From: NIOZ-UU35 sp964344175
GTDB lineage: Bacteria > Chloroflexota > Anaerolineae > Anaerolineales > UBA11858
Direction: 5' to 3'
NCBI GenBank assembly: GCA_964344175.1
Contig: CAYFMI010000011.1
Location: forward strand, 1 to 63,376
DNA length: 63,376 bases
Made by a program: the position numbers and the translations under genes. The notes beneath the pieces are model-generated. The model was not told the origin of the DNA. It ran no database searches and saw nothing but the letters and a program-made list of their open reading frames with translations. Shown here in pieces: positions 43,029 through 51,208 of the stretch (positions are counted from its first letter, which is position 1; the number at the start of each line of letters is the position of its first letter).

Positions 43029-43661
43029 ATGTTAGGCGACGTATTATTAATCACCGAAAAACACAAACTGGCTGCGGCGGCCATCGTCGAGCGTGTCAAC
43101 GCACTGAGCGGCGATAAACTCATCATCGCCATCGGCGGCGAATCCGGTTCGGGGAAATCCGAACTCGGCCATGAGGTAGCGCGACTACTCAAGGGACAAG
43201 GCACTCCTGCAAAAGTCATGCACATCGATAACTACTATCAGACCTCCCCCCAGGAGCGCAATCCCTGGCGCAAAAAACATGGCCCGGAGAGCATCGGCTA
43301 CACTGAGTACGACTGGGATACCATCAACCGCAATCTACGCGAATTCCGCGCCGATGCCGATGATGTCATTATGCCCTGCATAGACCTGCTCACCGACCAG
43401 GAAGATACTCTCAAAACCAGCTTCAAGGGACTGCGCTATATGGTCATCGAAGGGCTGTACGCCGTCCAGGCCGAAGCCGATGTACGCGTCTTCATTGATC
43501 TGACCTATCATGAAACCAAAAAAGCCCAATTGCTGCGCGGCAAAGAAAACGTGGACGAGTGGCGCATGACCGTGTTAGAGCGCGAACACCAGGTAGTACG
43601 CTCCCTGCGCCCATTAGCCAATTTAATTGTAGATAAAAATTATCAGGTAATCGAGGCATAA
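43029..43661 (+). CDS. Uridine kinase-family P-loop protein
   Basis: 210-residue P-loop kinase of the uridine kinase/phosphoribulokinase family. Walker A is GGESGSGKSE (Lys43); the HIDNYYQ motif and VIEGLYAVQ follow in the family order. It may phosphorylate a nucleoside or a sugar; in this sugar island the substrate is unclear. AAAGGA lies about 10 nt before ATG 43029, which is preferred over an in-frame TTG at 43011. The sucrose-phosphate-synthase-like gene starts 2 nt after its stop, so the two are surely coupled. Confidence 0.75.
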   Translation: MLGDVLLITEKHKLAAAAIVERVNALSGDKLIIAIGGESGSGKSELGHEVARLLKGQGTPAKVMHIDNYYQTSPQERNPWRKKHGPESIGYTEYDWDTINRNLREFRADADDVIMPCIDLLTDQEDTLKTSFKGLRYMVIEGLYAVQAEADVRVFIDLTYHETKKAQLLRGKENVDEWRMTVLEREHQVVRSLRPLANLIVDKNYQVIEA

Positions 43662-43663
43662 CT

Positions 43664-45151
43664 ATGCATATTGCTTTTCTCAATCCCCAGGGAAATTTCG
43701 ACCCGGACGACAGCTATTGGACAGAACATCCCGACTTCGGCGGGCAGCTTGTTTACGTCAAAGAAATTGCTATCGCGATGGCTGCACTCGGCCACCGGGT
43801 GGATATAATCACCCGTCAAATTGTAGACCCCGATTGGCCGGAATTCGCCGCAACGCTGGAAAACTATCCCGATGTAGAAAATGTGCGCATCGTGCGGATT
43901 CCCTGCGGTCCGCAGATGTTCCTCCCAAAAGAAGAGTTGTGGCCTTTACTTGGCTCAGAGTGGGTGCCCAATATCCTCGCGTTTTACCGCCAAGAGGGGG
44001 CGCTGCCCGATGCTGTCACCACCCACTACGGCGACGGCGGTCTCTCTGGGGCACTCTTCGCTCAAGAGAGCGGCATTCCCTACACCTTTACCGGGCACTC
44101 GTTGGGCGCCCAAAAAATGGACAAGTTCCACGCATCTCCCAACAACCTCGAAAAACTCAACCGGCGCTACCACTTTGCCCGGCGCATTTTCGCCGAGCGC
44201 GTCAGCATGAACTACGCTCATCGCGTCATCACCTCCACACGGCAGGAGCGCATGGAGCAATACGGCCACACAACCTACCACGGCGCAATAGATCCTGCCG
44301 ACGAGAGCCGCTTCGCCGTGATACCGCCTGGTGTTAACCGCGTGGTCTTCTCTCCCAATGCCAACGAAACCGATCCACTGATCGAAGCGCGCCTTGCCGA
44401 TGTACTCCACCGCGATATTGAACCGGCGCGCCATAACCTGCCCCTTGTGCTGGCTTCTAGCCGCCTGGACGCCAAAAAGAATCACATCGGCCTGGTGCGC
44501 GCCTACGCCGAAAGCGAAGCGCTTCAGGCGAAAGCCAACCTTGCTATCGCCATGCGCAACCTGGATGACCCCCTACGGCGCTACGCATCGCTAAGCAAAG
44601 AAGAACGCACCATCATGGATGAGATCGTCGCGATCATCAAAGAATACACTCTTTGGGGCAAGGTAACCTCCTTCCCCCTCAACAGCCAGGATGAACTAGC
44701 CGCGGCCTATCGCGTACTGGCTAAACGGCGTTCAGTCTTTGCCCTGACAGCGCTCTACGAACCCTTTGGGTTAGCCCCCCTTGAGGCCATGAGCTGCGGC
44801 CTGCCTGCTGTGGTGACCCAGAACGGCGGGCCATCGGAAAGCATGATCGAAGACGGGCGCGAATTTGGCATACTGGTAGATCCTGCCGACCCGGCAGAGA
44901 TTGCCCGTGGTCTGCTGCGGGCGGTCGCTTCACCAGAGAGTTGGGGAGCGTTACACCGGGCGGGTATCGAGCGGGTGGTGTCGAAATATACCTGGGCGCG
45001 CACCGCCGAGGGGTATCTCAAGGTTATTGCAGCCATCCGGGAAGAAGGTCGCCGTGTTGGGGATATAGAAATCCCCCCCTATTTTTCCAATCCGGCGCCG
45101 CTGGCGCATCAGATTTCCACCGCAGATTTGGCAAAAATTTACTTCGAATAA
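43664..45151 (+). CDS. Sucrose-phosphate synthase-like GT4 glycosyltransferase
   Basis: 495-residue retaining GT-B enzyme. The N-terminal domain has DFGGQLVYVKEIAIAMAALGH and TGHSLGAQKM; the nucleotide-sugar domain has SRLDAKKNHIGLVRAY and ALYEPFGLAPLEAMSCGLPAVVTQNGGP, the E-x7-E motif. This is the sucrose-phosphate synthase/mannosylfructose-phosphate synthase group, which joins UDP- or GDP-sugar to fructose-6-phosphate. The matching sugar phosphatase domain is absent, so the free sugar would need a phosphatase from elsewhere. GAGG precedes the ATG. Confidence 0.85.
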   Translation: MHIAFLNPQGNFDPDDSYWTEHPDFGGQLVYVKEIAIAMAALGHRVDIITRQIVDPDWPEFAATLENYPDVENVRIVRIPCGPQMFLPKEELWPLLGSEWVPNILAFYRQEGALPDAVTTHYGDGGLSGALFAQESGIPYTFTGHSLGAQKMDKFHASPNNLEKLNRRYHFARRIFAERVSMNYAHRVITSTRQERMEQYGHTTYHGAIDPADESRFAVIPPGVNRVVFSPNANETDPLIEARLADVLHRDIEPARHNLPLVLASSRLDAKKNHIGLVRAYAESEALQAKANLAIAMRNLDDPLRRYASLSKEERTIMDEIVAIIKEYTLWGKVTSFPLNSQDELAAAYRVLAKRRSVFALTALYEPFGLAPLEAMSCGLPAVVTQNGGPSESMIEDGREFGILVDPADPAEIARGLLRAVASPESWGALHRAGIERVVSKYTWARTAEGYLKVIAAIREEGRRVGDIEIPPYFSNPAPLAHQISTADLAKIYFE

Positions 45152-45159
45152 TCAAATCC

Positions 45160-45205
45160 AGAGACACGGGGCGGAGTTTTTTTATTTTCTCCGTGTCTCT
45201 GAGGC
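45160..45205. terminator. Hairpin between convergent genes
   Basis: CAGAGACACGG / CCGTGTCTCTG arms around a T-rich centre. It sits between the GT4 gene and the convergent nucleotidyltransferase gene and could end either transcript, although the T run is in the loop rather than after the stem. Confidence 0.5.
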
Positions 45206-45209
45206 GCTA

Positions 45210-46148
45210 TCAAGGGTTCTCAAAAAGCGCGCCGCGCGCAATTTGCAAAAGAATCTCCCAGGCCCCTTTGGTCAACGCGTCATTATCGCAGGCCATATTC
45301 TCCAACAAGGCCGCAAACGTAAACCCCGCATCAATGATCTGATCCGTTTGATCGCCAACCCAGTGATCGCCGGGTTCGCGCCCGGCTTTCCAGCGATGAG
45401 CGGCAACCTGCGCCAGCAATTCGCTGAACGTGTAGGGCGGCAAGCGTTGTGCGAACAGCCCCTCGATGACGAACCCTGGCAACTTTTTGGTACGATCCAC
45501 CCAACCATCCGCGTCGCGGGCCAACGCTTTGCTCTCTCCCTTCAGCCGCTTGATGTCCTCCACAAATTGCACCGCCACCCCCTCGCCAAACTGATCCACC
45601 ACCCGCTGAAAATAAATTGCAAAACGCCGGGCATGCTCAATGCCATAATGCCCCGACGAATAGTCAATATCAATATCGAAAGCAATCTCGCCATAGCGCG
45701 GGTGAGGCAACGTCACATTAAAGACTACGCCGGGGTAGCCCTCCCAGGTGCGCACAAAGCCCAGCTTCGCCGCGCCCTGCGAACACCCAAAATGCGTTTC
45801 CAACGCTTGCTGAACACGCGGAATCGTTTCCGCCAAATAAGCGTCGTAACGCGCCAACTCATCCAATGTTTGAATGCCTTCTTTCTTACCGGTCAACGCG
45901 CGGGTGCCTATCGCAGTCCAATCCTTATAACCAGCGCTTTCGTCACAAGGCGCATTAAGAAAAATGATGTCCAGATCAGGCGCTACCTCGCTGTTCGTTC
46001 CCCGCGCGAATGAACTCATATCCCCACACGGGACCTCATCGGGGAGAATATCCGGGTAATACCATTCTTGAAGGACCTCGCGCAGCACCCGAATCACCCC
46101 ATTGCTGAGTTTTTTTTGATCTCGAATTCGGGCGAACAAATCATCCAT
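45210..46148 (-). CDS. OAS/CCA-adding-like nucleotidyltransferase
   Basis: 312-residue stand-alone protein with the polymerase-beta nucleotidyltransferase core: SSFARGT (45-51), the metal pair Asp58 and Asp60 in APDLDIIF, and a third acid in IAFDIDIDYSSG (158-162). Further on, KKLPGFVIEGL (221-231) matches the helical-domain motif shared by class I CCA-adding enzymes, 2'-5' oligoadenylate synthases and CD-NTases. It is shorter than archaeal CCA enzymes. GAGG lies 7 nt before ATG 46148. No effector gene typical of CBASS is next to it. Role undetermined: tRNA, signal-nucleotide or other transfer are all possible. Confidence 0.6.
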   Translation of the reverse strand: MDDLFARIRDQKKLSNGVIRVLREVLQEWYYPDILPDEVPCGDMSSFARGTNSEVAPDLDIIFLNAPCDESAGYKDWTAIGTRALTGKKEGIQTLDELARYDAYLAETIPRVQQALETHFGCSQGAAKLGFVRTWEGYPGVVFNVTLPHPRYGEIAFDIDIDYSSGHYGIEHARRFAIYFQRVVDQFGEGVAVQFVEDIKRLKGESKALARDADGWVDRTKKLPGFVIEGLFAQRLPPYTFSELLAQVAAHRWKAGREPGDHWVGDQTDQIIDAGFTFAALLENMACDNDALTKGAWEILLQIARGALFENP

Positions 46149-46200
46149 TACACAACCTCGGCTTTCCATCAATTCATCGGCCCAGCTTGCACCCCGTTGC

Positions 46201-46255
46201 AGGGTATGAGATACTACCCTCCATTGGGCGCAATTCTACATGCCTAAAGTATAGT
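46201..46255 (+). promoter_or_regulatory. Divergent control region of the S41 peptidase gene
   Basis: TATAGT (46250-46255) is a likely -10, with no good -35 at normal spacing. Upstream, AGGGTA (46201-46206) and TACCCT (46215-46220) form an inverted repeat that could be an operator. The ribosome site GAGGAG lies just before ATG 46278. Confidence 0.35.
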
Positions 46256-46277
46256 CCAACTTTTCGAGGAGACCGCT

Positions 46278-48296
46278 ATGAATCGCAAGCCTTTATTTAT
46301 TGGTATCGTAACAACTCTGTTGCTTAGCTCACTTGCTTGTGTAGCCCTGTCGGGAACTACCCCTACGTCAACGCCGCTCCCCACACAAACCCCCACTCCC
46401 CTGCCCCCTCAACCGGTTGCGCCAGGTGCGGCCAACCCTAACGAACCCGTCTTCATCACCGGTGAGATCCCTTTCACGTCGCCCTTCTTTTTAGACACAA
46501 TTTCCGAAGCCTTTGTCATGCTCGAAGACCAGGCCGGGTTCATCCAGCGCGACCTGGAGTTCGATTTTCCACTGGTCAGCCAGGTTATTGGCCCCGTGGA
46601 GTTGATCGACGAGCAAACGCTAATGTATGAACTTTCGCTTCCGGCCATCCCCCAGGGCACAATGAGCGATGTGGACAACAACGGCAAAGACGACCTCGGT
46701 GTGCAGGTATTTGCCATTGGCTACTGGTCGAACACCTGGGGCGGCCCCTTTCTCGAAGAACGCGACGGCACGGGCTGGTCCACTGCCTACGCATCGACCA
46801 CAACCGACTCGGACCGCGACCACGAAATTGACGGCGGCATACTCATTGTTTGGGCGCCTGACGAACACCAGCGTTTCCCCACCGGCTTTGGCGACGATCA
46901 AATGCTCTTCACCGCCGACGACCCGACGGCCCCCATTTCTGCAGGCTACAATATCGTCGATCTGACCCAGCAGCCTTTCCAATTTTCAAAACAGGCTCAA
47001 CCGGTGATCCATCTCAATGAGGGGGATGTTGCCGTCAATGACTACTCTGGTCTGGACTACACAGAAGCCTTCGATGCCCTCTTCCAAAAGGTCTCCCGCG
47101 AATATCCCTTCACGCCCGATAAAAACATCAACTGGGATGCGCTGTACGAAGAATACGCAGCCAGCATCGCCGATGCCCGCAGTGACAGCGATTTCTTCTG
47201 GGCGCTCAAAGCCTTCACCCTGGCAATCCCCGATGCGCATATCGGCATTTCCTTCAATGATCTTATCGGGCGAATATTTTATGAGAATTATGGCGGCAGC
47301 TTTGGGATGGTGCTAACCGAATTGAGCGATGGCCGCGTCCTGGTGGTGAACGTACTCCCCAACACACCGGCGGCCCGCGCTGGGGTCGAGGTGGGGGCCG
47401 AGATCACCCAATGGGATGGCCGCCCCGTTGGGGAAGCTATCGACGCGATTGAGCCTTTCTTCGGGCCCTACTCCACCGAACACCACAAACGCCAGGAGCA
47501 ACTCGTCTTTTTGACGCGCCTCCCGCCAGATAGCGAAATCACCCTCATGCTGCAAAACCCAGGCGGCGCGGCACATGAGCTGACACTCAAAGCCGATGTT
47601 GAGTATGATTCGCTCTTCGCCTGGATACCGTCTTTCGCCGTAGACGAGATCAGCCCGCCCATTGTCGCTGAAGTACTCGAACCCTCAGGGTTGGGCTATA
47701 TTCGCATCAACACTTTTTCGGACGATTACAATCTGACCGCCCAGTTGTGGGATCACTATATCAGCACGCTGATCGATCTCGAAACCCCCGGCATCATCCT
47801 CGATATGCGCGTTAACGGCGGCGGCAATTCAGGGCTGGCTTCAGCATTTGCGGGATATTTCTACAATCAGGAAATTATCATTTCCCAGCGTTCCTATTAC
47901 AACGAATTGCTTGGCGAGTTCGAGTACAAAGACACACCTGGGCAGATCAAACCCGGCCCGCTCTATTATGAAGGCCCCATTGCTGTGCTGGTCAGTCCCT
48001 ACTGCATCAGCGCCTGCGAGGGCTTTGCAAACTCACTGACCTACCGAGAGAACGCCATCATCGTCGGACACTTCCCCAGCTCTGGGGCCTATGGCGAAGT
48101 TGGCCGGGGTCAATACGACCTGCCCGCCGATCTATCGTTGCAATTCCCAACCGGACGCTCAGAAACCCCAGAGGGTGAACTGCTCATCGAGGGCCTCGGC
48201 GTCGCCCCTGATATTGTTGTCCCTGTGACTGAGGAGAGCGCCCTGGGGATACTCGATACCGTTCTCCAAGCGGCGATTGATGCGCTTACCCAATAA
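46278..48296 (+). CDS. Lipoprotein S41-family (C-terminal processing) peptidase with PDZ domain
   Basis: 672-residue secreted, lipid-anchored peptidase. The signal peptide ends in the lipobox LSSLAC (Cys21), followed by a Thr/Pro-rich linker to about residue 55. A region with acidic repeats (DVDNNGKDD, DSDRDHEID) precedes the PDZ domain (about 345-440, AGVEVGAEITQWDG), then the S41 domain with LGYIRINTFSD, ILDMRVNGGGNSG and the catalytic serine in CISACEGFA. The last block ends GLGVAPDIVVPVT. It probably degrades misfolded or tagged proteins at the outer face of the membrane. Confidence 0.88.
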   Translation: MNRKPLFIGIVTTLLLSSLACVALSGTTPTSTPLPTQTPTPLPPQPVAPGAANPNEPVFITGEIPFTSPFFLDTISEAFVMLEDQAGFIQRDLEFDFPLVSQVIGPVELIDEQTLMYELSLPAIPQGTMSDVDNNGKDDLGVQVFAIGYWSNTWGGPFLEERDGTGWSTAYASTTTDSDRDHEIDGGILIVWAPDEHQRFPTGFGDDQMLFTADDPTAPISAGYNIVDLTQQPFQFSKQAQPVIHLNEGDVAVNDYSGLDYTEAFDALFQKVSREYPFTPDKNINWDALYEEYAASIADARSDSDFFWALKAFTLAIPDAHIGISFNDLIGRIFYENYGGSFGMVLTELSDGRVLVVNVLPNTPAARAGVEVGAEITQWDGRPVGEAIDAIEPFFGPYSTEHHKRQEQLVFLTRLPPDSEITLMLQNPGGAAHELTLKADVEYDSLFAWIPSFAVDEISPPIVAEVLEPSGLGYIRINTFSDDYNLTAQLWDHYISTLIDLETPGIILDMRVNGGGNSGLASAFAGYFYNQEIIISQRSYYNELLGEFEYKDTPGQIKPGPLYYEGPIAVLVSPYCISACEGFANSLTYRENAIIVGHFPSSGAYGEVGRGQYDLPADLSLQFPTGRSETPEGELLIEGLGVAPDIVVPVTEESALGILDTVLQAAIDALTQ

Positions 48297-48354
48297 GCAT
48301 GAGTCCCCCCAAATGTAATCTTTTTGTGCATCTGAACGGCAAAAAATAAATCTT

Positions 48355-48400
48355 TGCCCCCACCCCTGGCCCCTCCCCCGAATTGCGGGGGAGGGGAATC
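48355..48400. repeat. GC-rich palindrome (copy d)
   Basis: Eleven-bp stem CCCCTCCCCCG (48370-48380) with CGGGGGAGGGG (48386-48396) and loop AATTG, preceded by CCCCCACCCCTGG. Non-coding, in the space between convergent genes. Confidence 0.65.
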
Positions 48401-48404
48401 GGCG

Positions 48405-48452
48405 AAAAAACAGGTGAGCCAAAGCAGAATTGCTTTGGCTCACCTGTTTTTT
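48405..48452. terminator. Bidirectional intrinsic terminator
   Basis: Perfect 22-bp stem (48405-48426 with 48431-48452), loop GAAT, with A6 and T6 at the base. It separates the convergent S41 peptidase and GT-B genes. Confidence 0.85.
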
Positions 48453-48458
48453 CGAAAT

Positions 48459-48515
48459 TTACCCCCCCTTCCGGCGGGGAAGGTGGGTTGGGGGGATGGG
48501 GAAAGTAAAAAACGA
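48459..48515. repeat. GC-rich repeat (copy e)
   Basis: CCCCCCTTCCGGCGGGGAAGG hairpin followed by GGGTTGGGGGGATGGGG. Same style as copy d; it ends about 30 bp before the stop of the GT-B gene on the other strand. With copy d and the terminator it makes up the 249-bp gap. Confidence 0.6.
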
Positions 48516-48545
48516 CCCCGAATATGCGATTCCGGGGGACTCATG

Positions 48546-50006
48546 TTATTGGGACCAGGGCGGCAGCATGTTGCGCCGCAACCGCCGGGGCAGTGCACCA
48601 ATTTCATCCCCCCTCGCGACAAGCTCATCAATCAATTTGAGAATTCGCGCGGTGGCTTGTCCATCAAAGCGCGCCCAGTCATCCGCAGCCCGGGCCTGTC
48701 CGTCTACGAGTTGTTGATAATAAGCACGATCGGTCAACGCTCGCCGAAGAGTCGGTAGCAAATTTTTCTTTTCCCGTAGTACAACAATTCCTTCAACTTC
48801 ATCGAAGAAATCATAATTCATTGCGTAGAAATCGATCACCAGGGTTGGGATATGCGCAGCGATTGCCAATGTCACCGTAGATGAAAAAGTAGCCACAAAC
48901 AAATCGCTGACGGGGATCAATTGGTCGTAACGATGAGTGCGGGCAATCGTCAGGCCATATTGCTCAGCACGCGGCGCGTATTGCTGCAAGTCGCTCTTGG
49001 GGTGCAAACTCAGCACAACATTAACATCAGAACGCACCCGCGATAAAGTGGCGAAGAGAAATTCAGTTTCTTCCCAATGCCGCTCCCAGGGCAGCAGTTC
49101 ATGCTCTCCCAATTGCGGCACTGCGCATGTCAGCAATGGCTTATTTGCATCTAACTTAATCGCTGCAAAAAGTTGTTGGCGTTCTTGCGCGCGTCGCCGC
49201 CATACCTTTGCTGCCCGGTCGTAGCGCGGTTTTCCCGTTACGGTAATTTTCTCAGGCGGCATGCCCTGGCGAACTAATCTATCCTGGCTTTGTGGATTTT
49301 CTACGGCCATCATCCACGCTGCGCCGCCGCCCAAAACCCAGGGTTTCTGCGGCAAGATGCCCCATAAAGCCGCGGCCAGCATGGCAGCAGGAGGCTGCCA
49401 AAACAGCTTTTGCCCCTCGTGCGCTGTAACCCACGCTGGGCGTAGGCGCGCTAAGATGCGGTTGAGCCAACTCTCCACCCCGTATCGGAGCCGCCAATCT
49501 GGATTTGCGAGGCGGTACAGCACCGCGCCTTCCACATCGGATAAGGCAAATGGAATCATCAGCGATGGGATGCCGCGCCGGTTGGCGCGCTTCACCAGCG
49601 CTGTTTCAATGCCAATGTGCCGGTCACCGATGAGCAAAATCGCTTGGGGGTCCATTTCATCGAGCAGGCGGTTTGCCCGCCGGATTGTGCGGCCATATTG
49701 AATAAACGCCAGAACAAACTGAGGCCAGAAAGATTTCTTTAGGCGGATGAAAAAACGTCTCAGAAACAAGGGGGAGGCTGGCTGCCTTTTTTGTAGCGTT
49801 TCTCCTCTTGAAGATGATTTTGCTTCAGCCCGGTATTGAATCCCCAGTTCCCGGCATTTTTGTTCAGCCGCTCCATACCCCACACCCTCGAACAGGAACA
49901 TTGGGCAATAGCCCCCGGACTGCTTTAATGCCATTGCGATATCCAACATCTCTGAAAATGCCGCCGGATTATGTGGGGAAAATACAATTCGCTTCGTAAT
50001 CGTCAT
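48546..50006 (-). CDS. GT-B-fold transferase, possible nonulosonate or glycerophosphate transferase
   Basis: 486-residue cytoplasmic protein without signal peptide. The C-terminal half has SLHPKSD (an HP motif) and, about 45 residues later, ATFSSTVTLAI (an S-S/T motif), the pair seen in bacterial sialyl-, poly-sialyl- and Kdo transferases and in CDP-glycerol transferases. The N-terminal half has AFSEMLDIAMAL, like 2-epimerase/GT-B starts. Since the cluster should make a CMP-activated nonulosonate, this is a candidate for its transfer, but no exact family is recognised. Last gene of the glycan cluster, with a 58-bp gap behind the aminotransferase. Confidence 0.5.
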   Translation of the reverse strand: MTITKRIVFSPHNPAAFSEMLDIAMALKQSGGYCPMFLFEGVGYGAAEQKCRELGIQYRAEAKSSSRGETLQKRQPASPLFLRRFFIRLKKSFWPQFVLAFIQYGRTIRRANRLLDEMDPQAILLIGDRHIGIETALVKRANRRGIPSLMIPFALSDVEGAVLYRLANPDWRLRYGVESWLNRILARLRPAWVTAHEGQKLFWQPPAAMLAAALWGILPQKPWVLGGGAAWMMAVENPQSQDRLVRQGMPPEKITVTGKPRYDRAAKVWRRRAQERQQLFAAIKLDANKPLLTCAVPQLGEHELLPWERHWEETEFLFATLSRVRSDVNVVLSLHPKSDLQQYAPRAEQYGLTIARTHRYDQLIPVSDLFVATFSSTVTLAIAAHIPTLVIDFYAMNYDFFDEVEGIVVLREKKNLLPTLRRALTDRAYYQQLVDGQARAADDWARFDGQATARILKLIDELVARGDEIGALPRRLRRNMLPPWSQ

Positions 50007-50064
50007 TCTGTGTACAAGTTAATCCCAGTTGTTTTGAGACCAATAACCGAATTCAATAGCACCG

Positions 50065-51198
50065 CTAAGAAAGTGTAGCATAAACCAAATCGATGACGTG
50101 TTGTACGTCATCATCGGACATTCCCGCCCAAAGCGGCAAACGTACCAGTCGTTCGCTGATGGTCTCTGTTAACGATAATTCACCAGACACGCGGCCATAG
50201 TGAACGCCTGCCGGTGAAGTGTGGAGCGGGATATAGTGAAATATCGGGTTGACCCCACCTGTTCGCATTTTGGCAATGAAATCTGTGCGCTGCTCGAGAT
50301 TGGGCAAGAGAAGATAATAGATATGGGCATTGTGCTCGCAATGGGCAGGTACGATTGGACGCATCACCTTGCCCTGAACTTCAAGATCGACAAACGCGGC
50401 ATGGTATCGATTCCAAACTTCCAAGCGGTTCTCAATGATCGTCTCTACTTCTTCGAATTGCGCCCACAGGAACGCCGCCAGAATTTCGCTGGGCAAAAAA
50501 GACGAACCGACATCTACCCAGGTATATTTATCAACTTCACCACGAAAGAATTGACTTCGGTTGGTGCCTTTTTCCCAGATGATCTCAGCCCGCTCGACAA
50601 ATTGCGGGTCATTAATAAGCAAAGCGCCGCCCTCACCAGAGATGATGTTCTTAGTTTCATGGAAACTCAGGGCAGCCATATCGCCAAATCCCCCTAAAAG
50701 TTTACCCCGATATCGGGCTGAAATTCCCTGGGCGGCATCTTCGATCACATGCAGATCGTATTTCCGGGCAATTTCAAGGATTCGATCCATCTCACAACCA
50801 ACACCGGCATAGTGTACTGGCACAATGGCCTTCGTGCGCGGGGTAATGGCTTGTTCGAGTTTTTCTTCGTCAAGACTGAGTGTGTCTGGCCGAATATCCA
50901 CAAAGACTGGAACGCCGCCCCGCAACACAAAGGCATTTGCCGTGGATACAAATGTAAATGATGGCATGATGATCTCATCTCCAGGTTGAATATTGATGAG
51001 TATCGCGGTCATCTCGAGAGCTGCGGTACAGGAATGCGTCAACAACACTTTTGCAGAACCTATTTGTTCTGCTAACCAAGATTGGCATTTTTGGGAAAAC
51101 GGGCCATTACCGGAGAGGTGCCAAGACTTAATCGCCCGTTTTATATATTCAAGTTCTTTTCCCGCCAATTGGGGTTTGTTGAATGGGATAATGGACAT
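50065..51198 (-). CDS. wecE: dTDP-4-amino-4,6-dideoxygalactose transaminase (WecE/RffA type)
   Basis: 377-residue PLP aminotransferase of the DegT/DnrJ/EryC1 family. It follows enterobacterial WecE closely: IPFNKPQLAGKELEYI at the start, LLTHSCTAALEM, MPSFTFVSTANAFVLRGG, the PLP lysine in LSFHETKN, and EKGTNRSQFFRGEVDKYTW. WecE aminates dTDP-4-keto-6-deoxyglucose at C4. No rmlA or rmlB is in the window. The start is set at 51198 (MSIIPFNKP), 10 nt past the preceding gene. In this cluster it may serve dTDP-Fuc4NAc synthesis or replace the missing LegC. Confidence 0.87.
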   Translation of the reverse strand: MSIIPFNKPQLAGKELEYIKRAIKSWHLSGNGPFSQKCQSWLAEQIGSAKVLLTHSCTAALEMTAILINIQPGDEIIMPSFTFVSTANAFVLRGGVPVFVDIRPDTLSLDEEKLEQAITPRTKAIVPVHYAGVGCEMDRILEIARKYDLHVIEDAAQGISARYRGKLLGGFGDMAALSFHETKNIISGEGGALLINDPQFVERAEIIWEKGTNRSQFFRGEVDKYTWVDVGSSFLPSEILAAFLWAQFEEVETIIENRLEVWNRYHAAFVDLEVQGKVMRPIVPAHCEHNAHIYYLLLPNLEQRTDFIAKMRTGGVNPIFHYIPLHTSPAGVHYGRVSGELSLTETISERLVRLPLWAGMSDDDVQHVIDLVYATLS

Positions 51199-51208
51199 AG
51201 CTACACTT

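Noticed and set aside
45210..48296. CBASS-type defence system built on the nucleotidyltransferase
   Set aside because: The neighbour is an exported S41 lipoprotein peptidase on the other strand with its own control region; no CBASS effector or ancillary gene is present.
50065..51198. Calling the DegT enzyme LegC
   Set aside because: Its start, PLP-lysine block and the RSQFFRGEVDKYTW region follow WecE/RffA, and it is 4 kb from legB.
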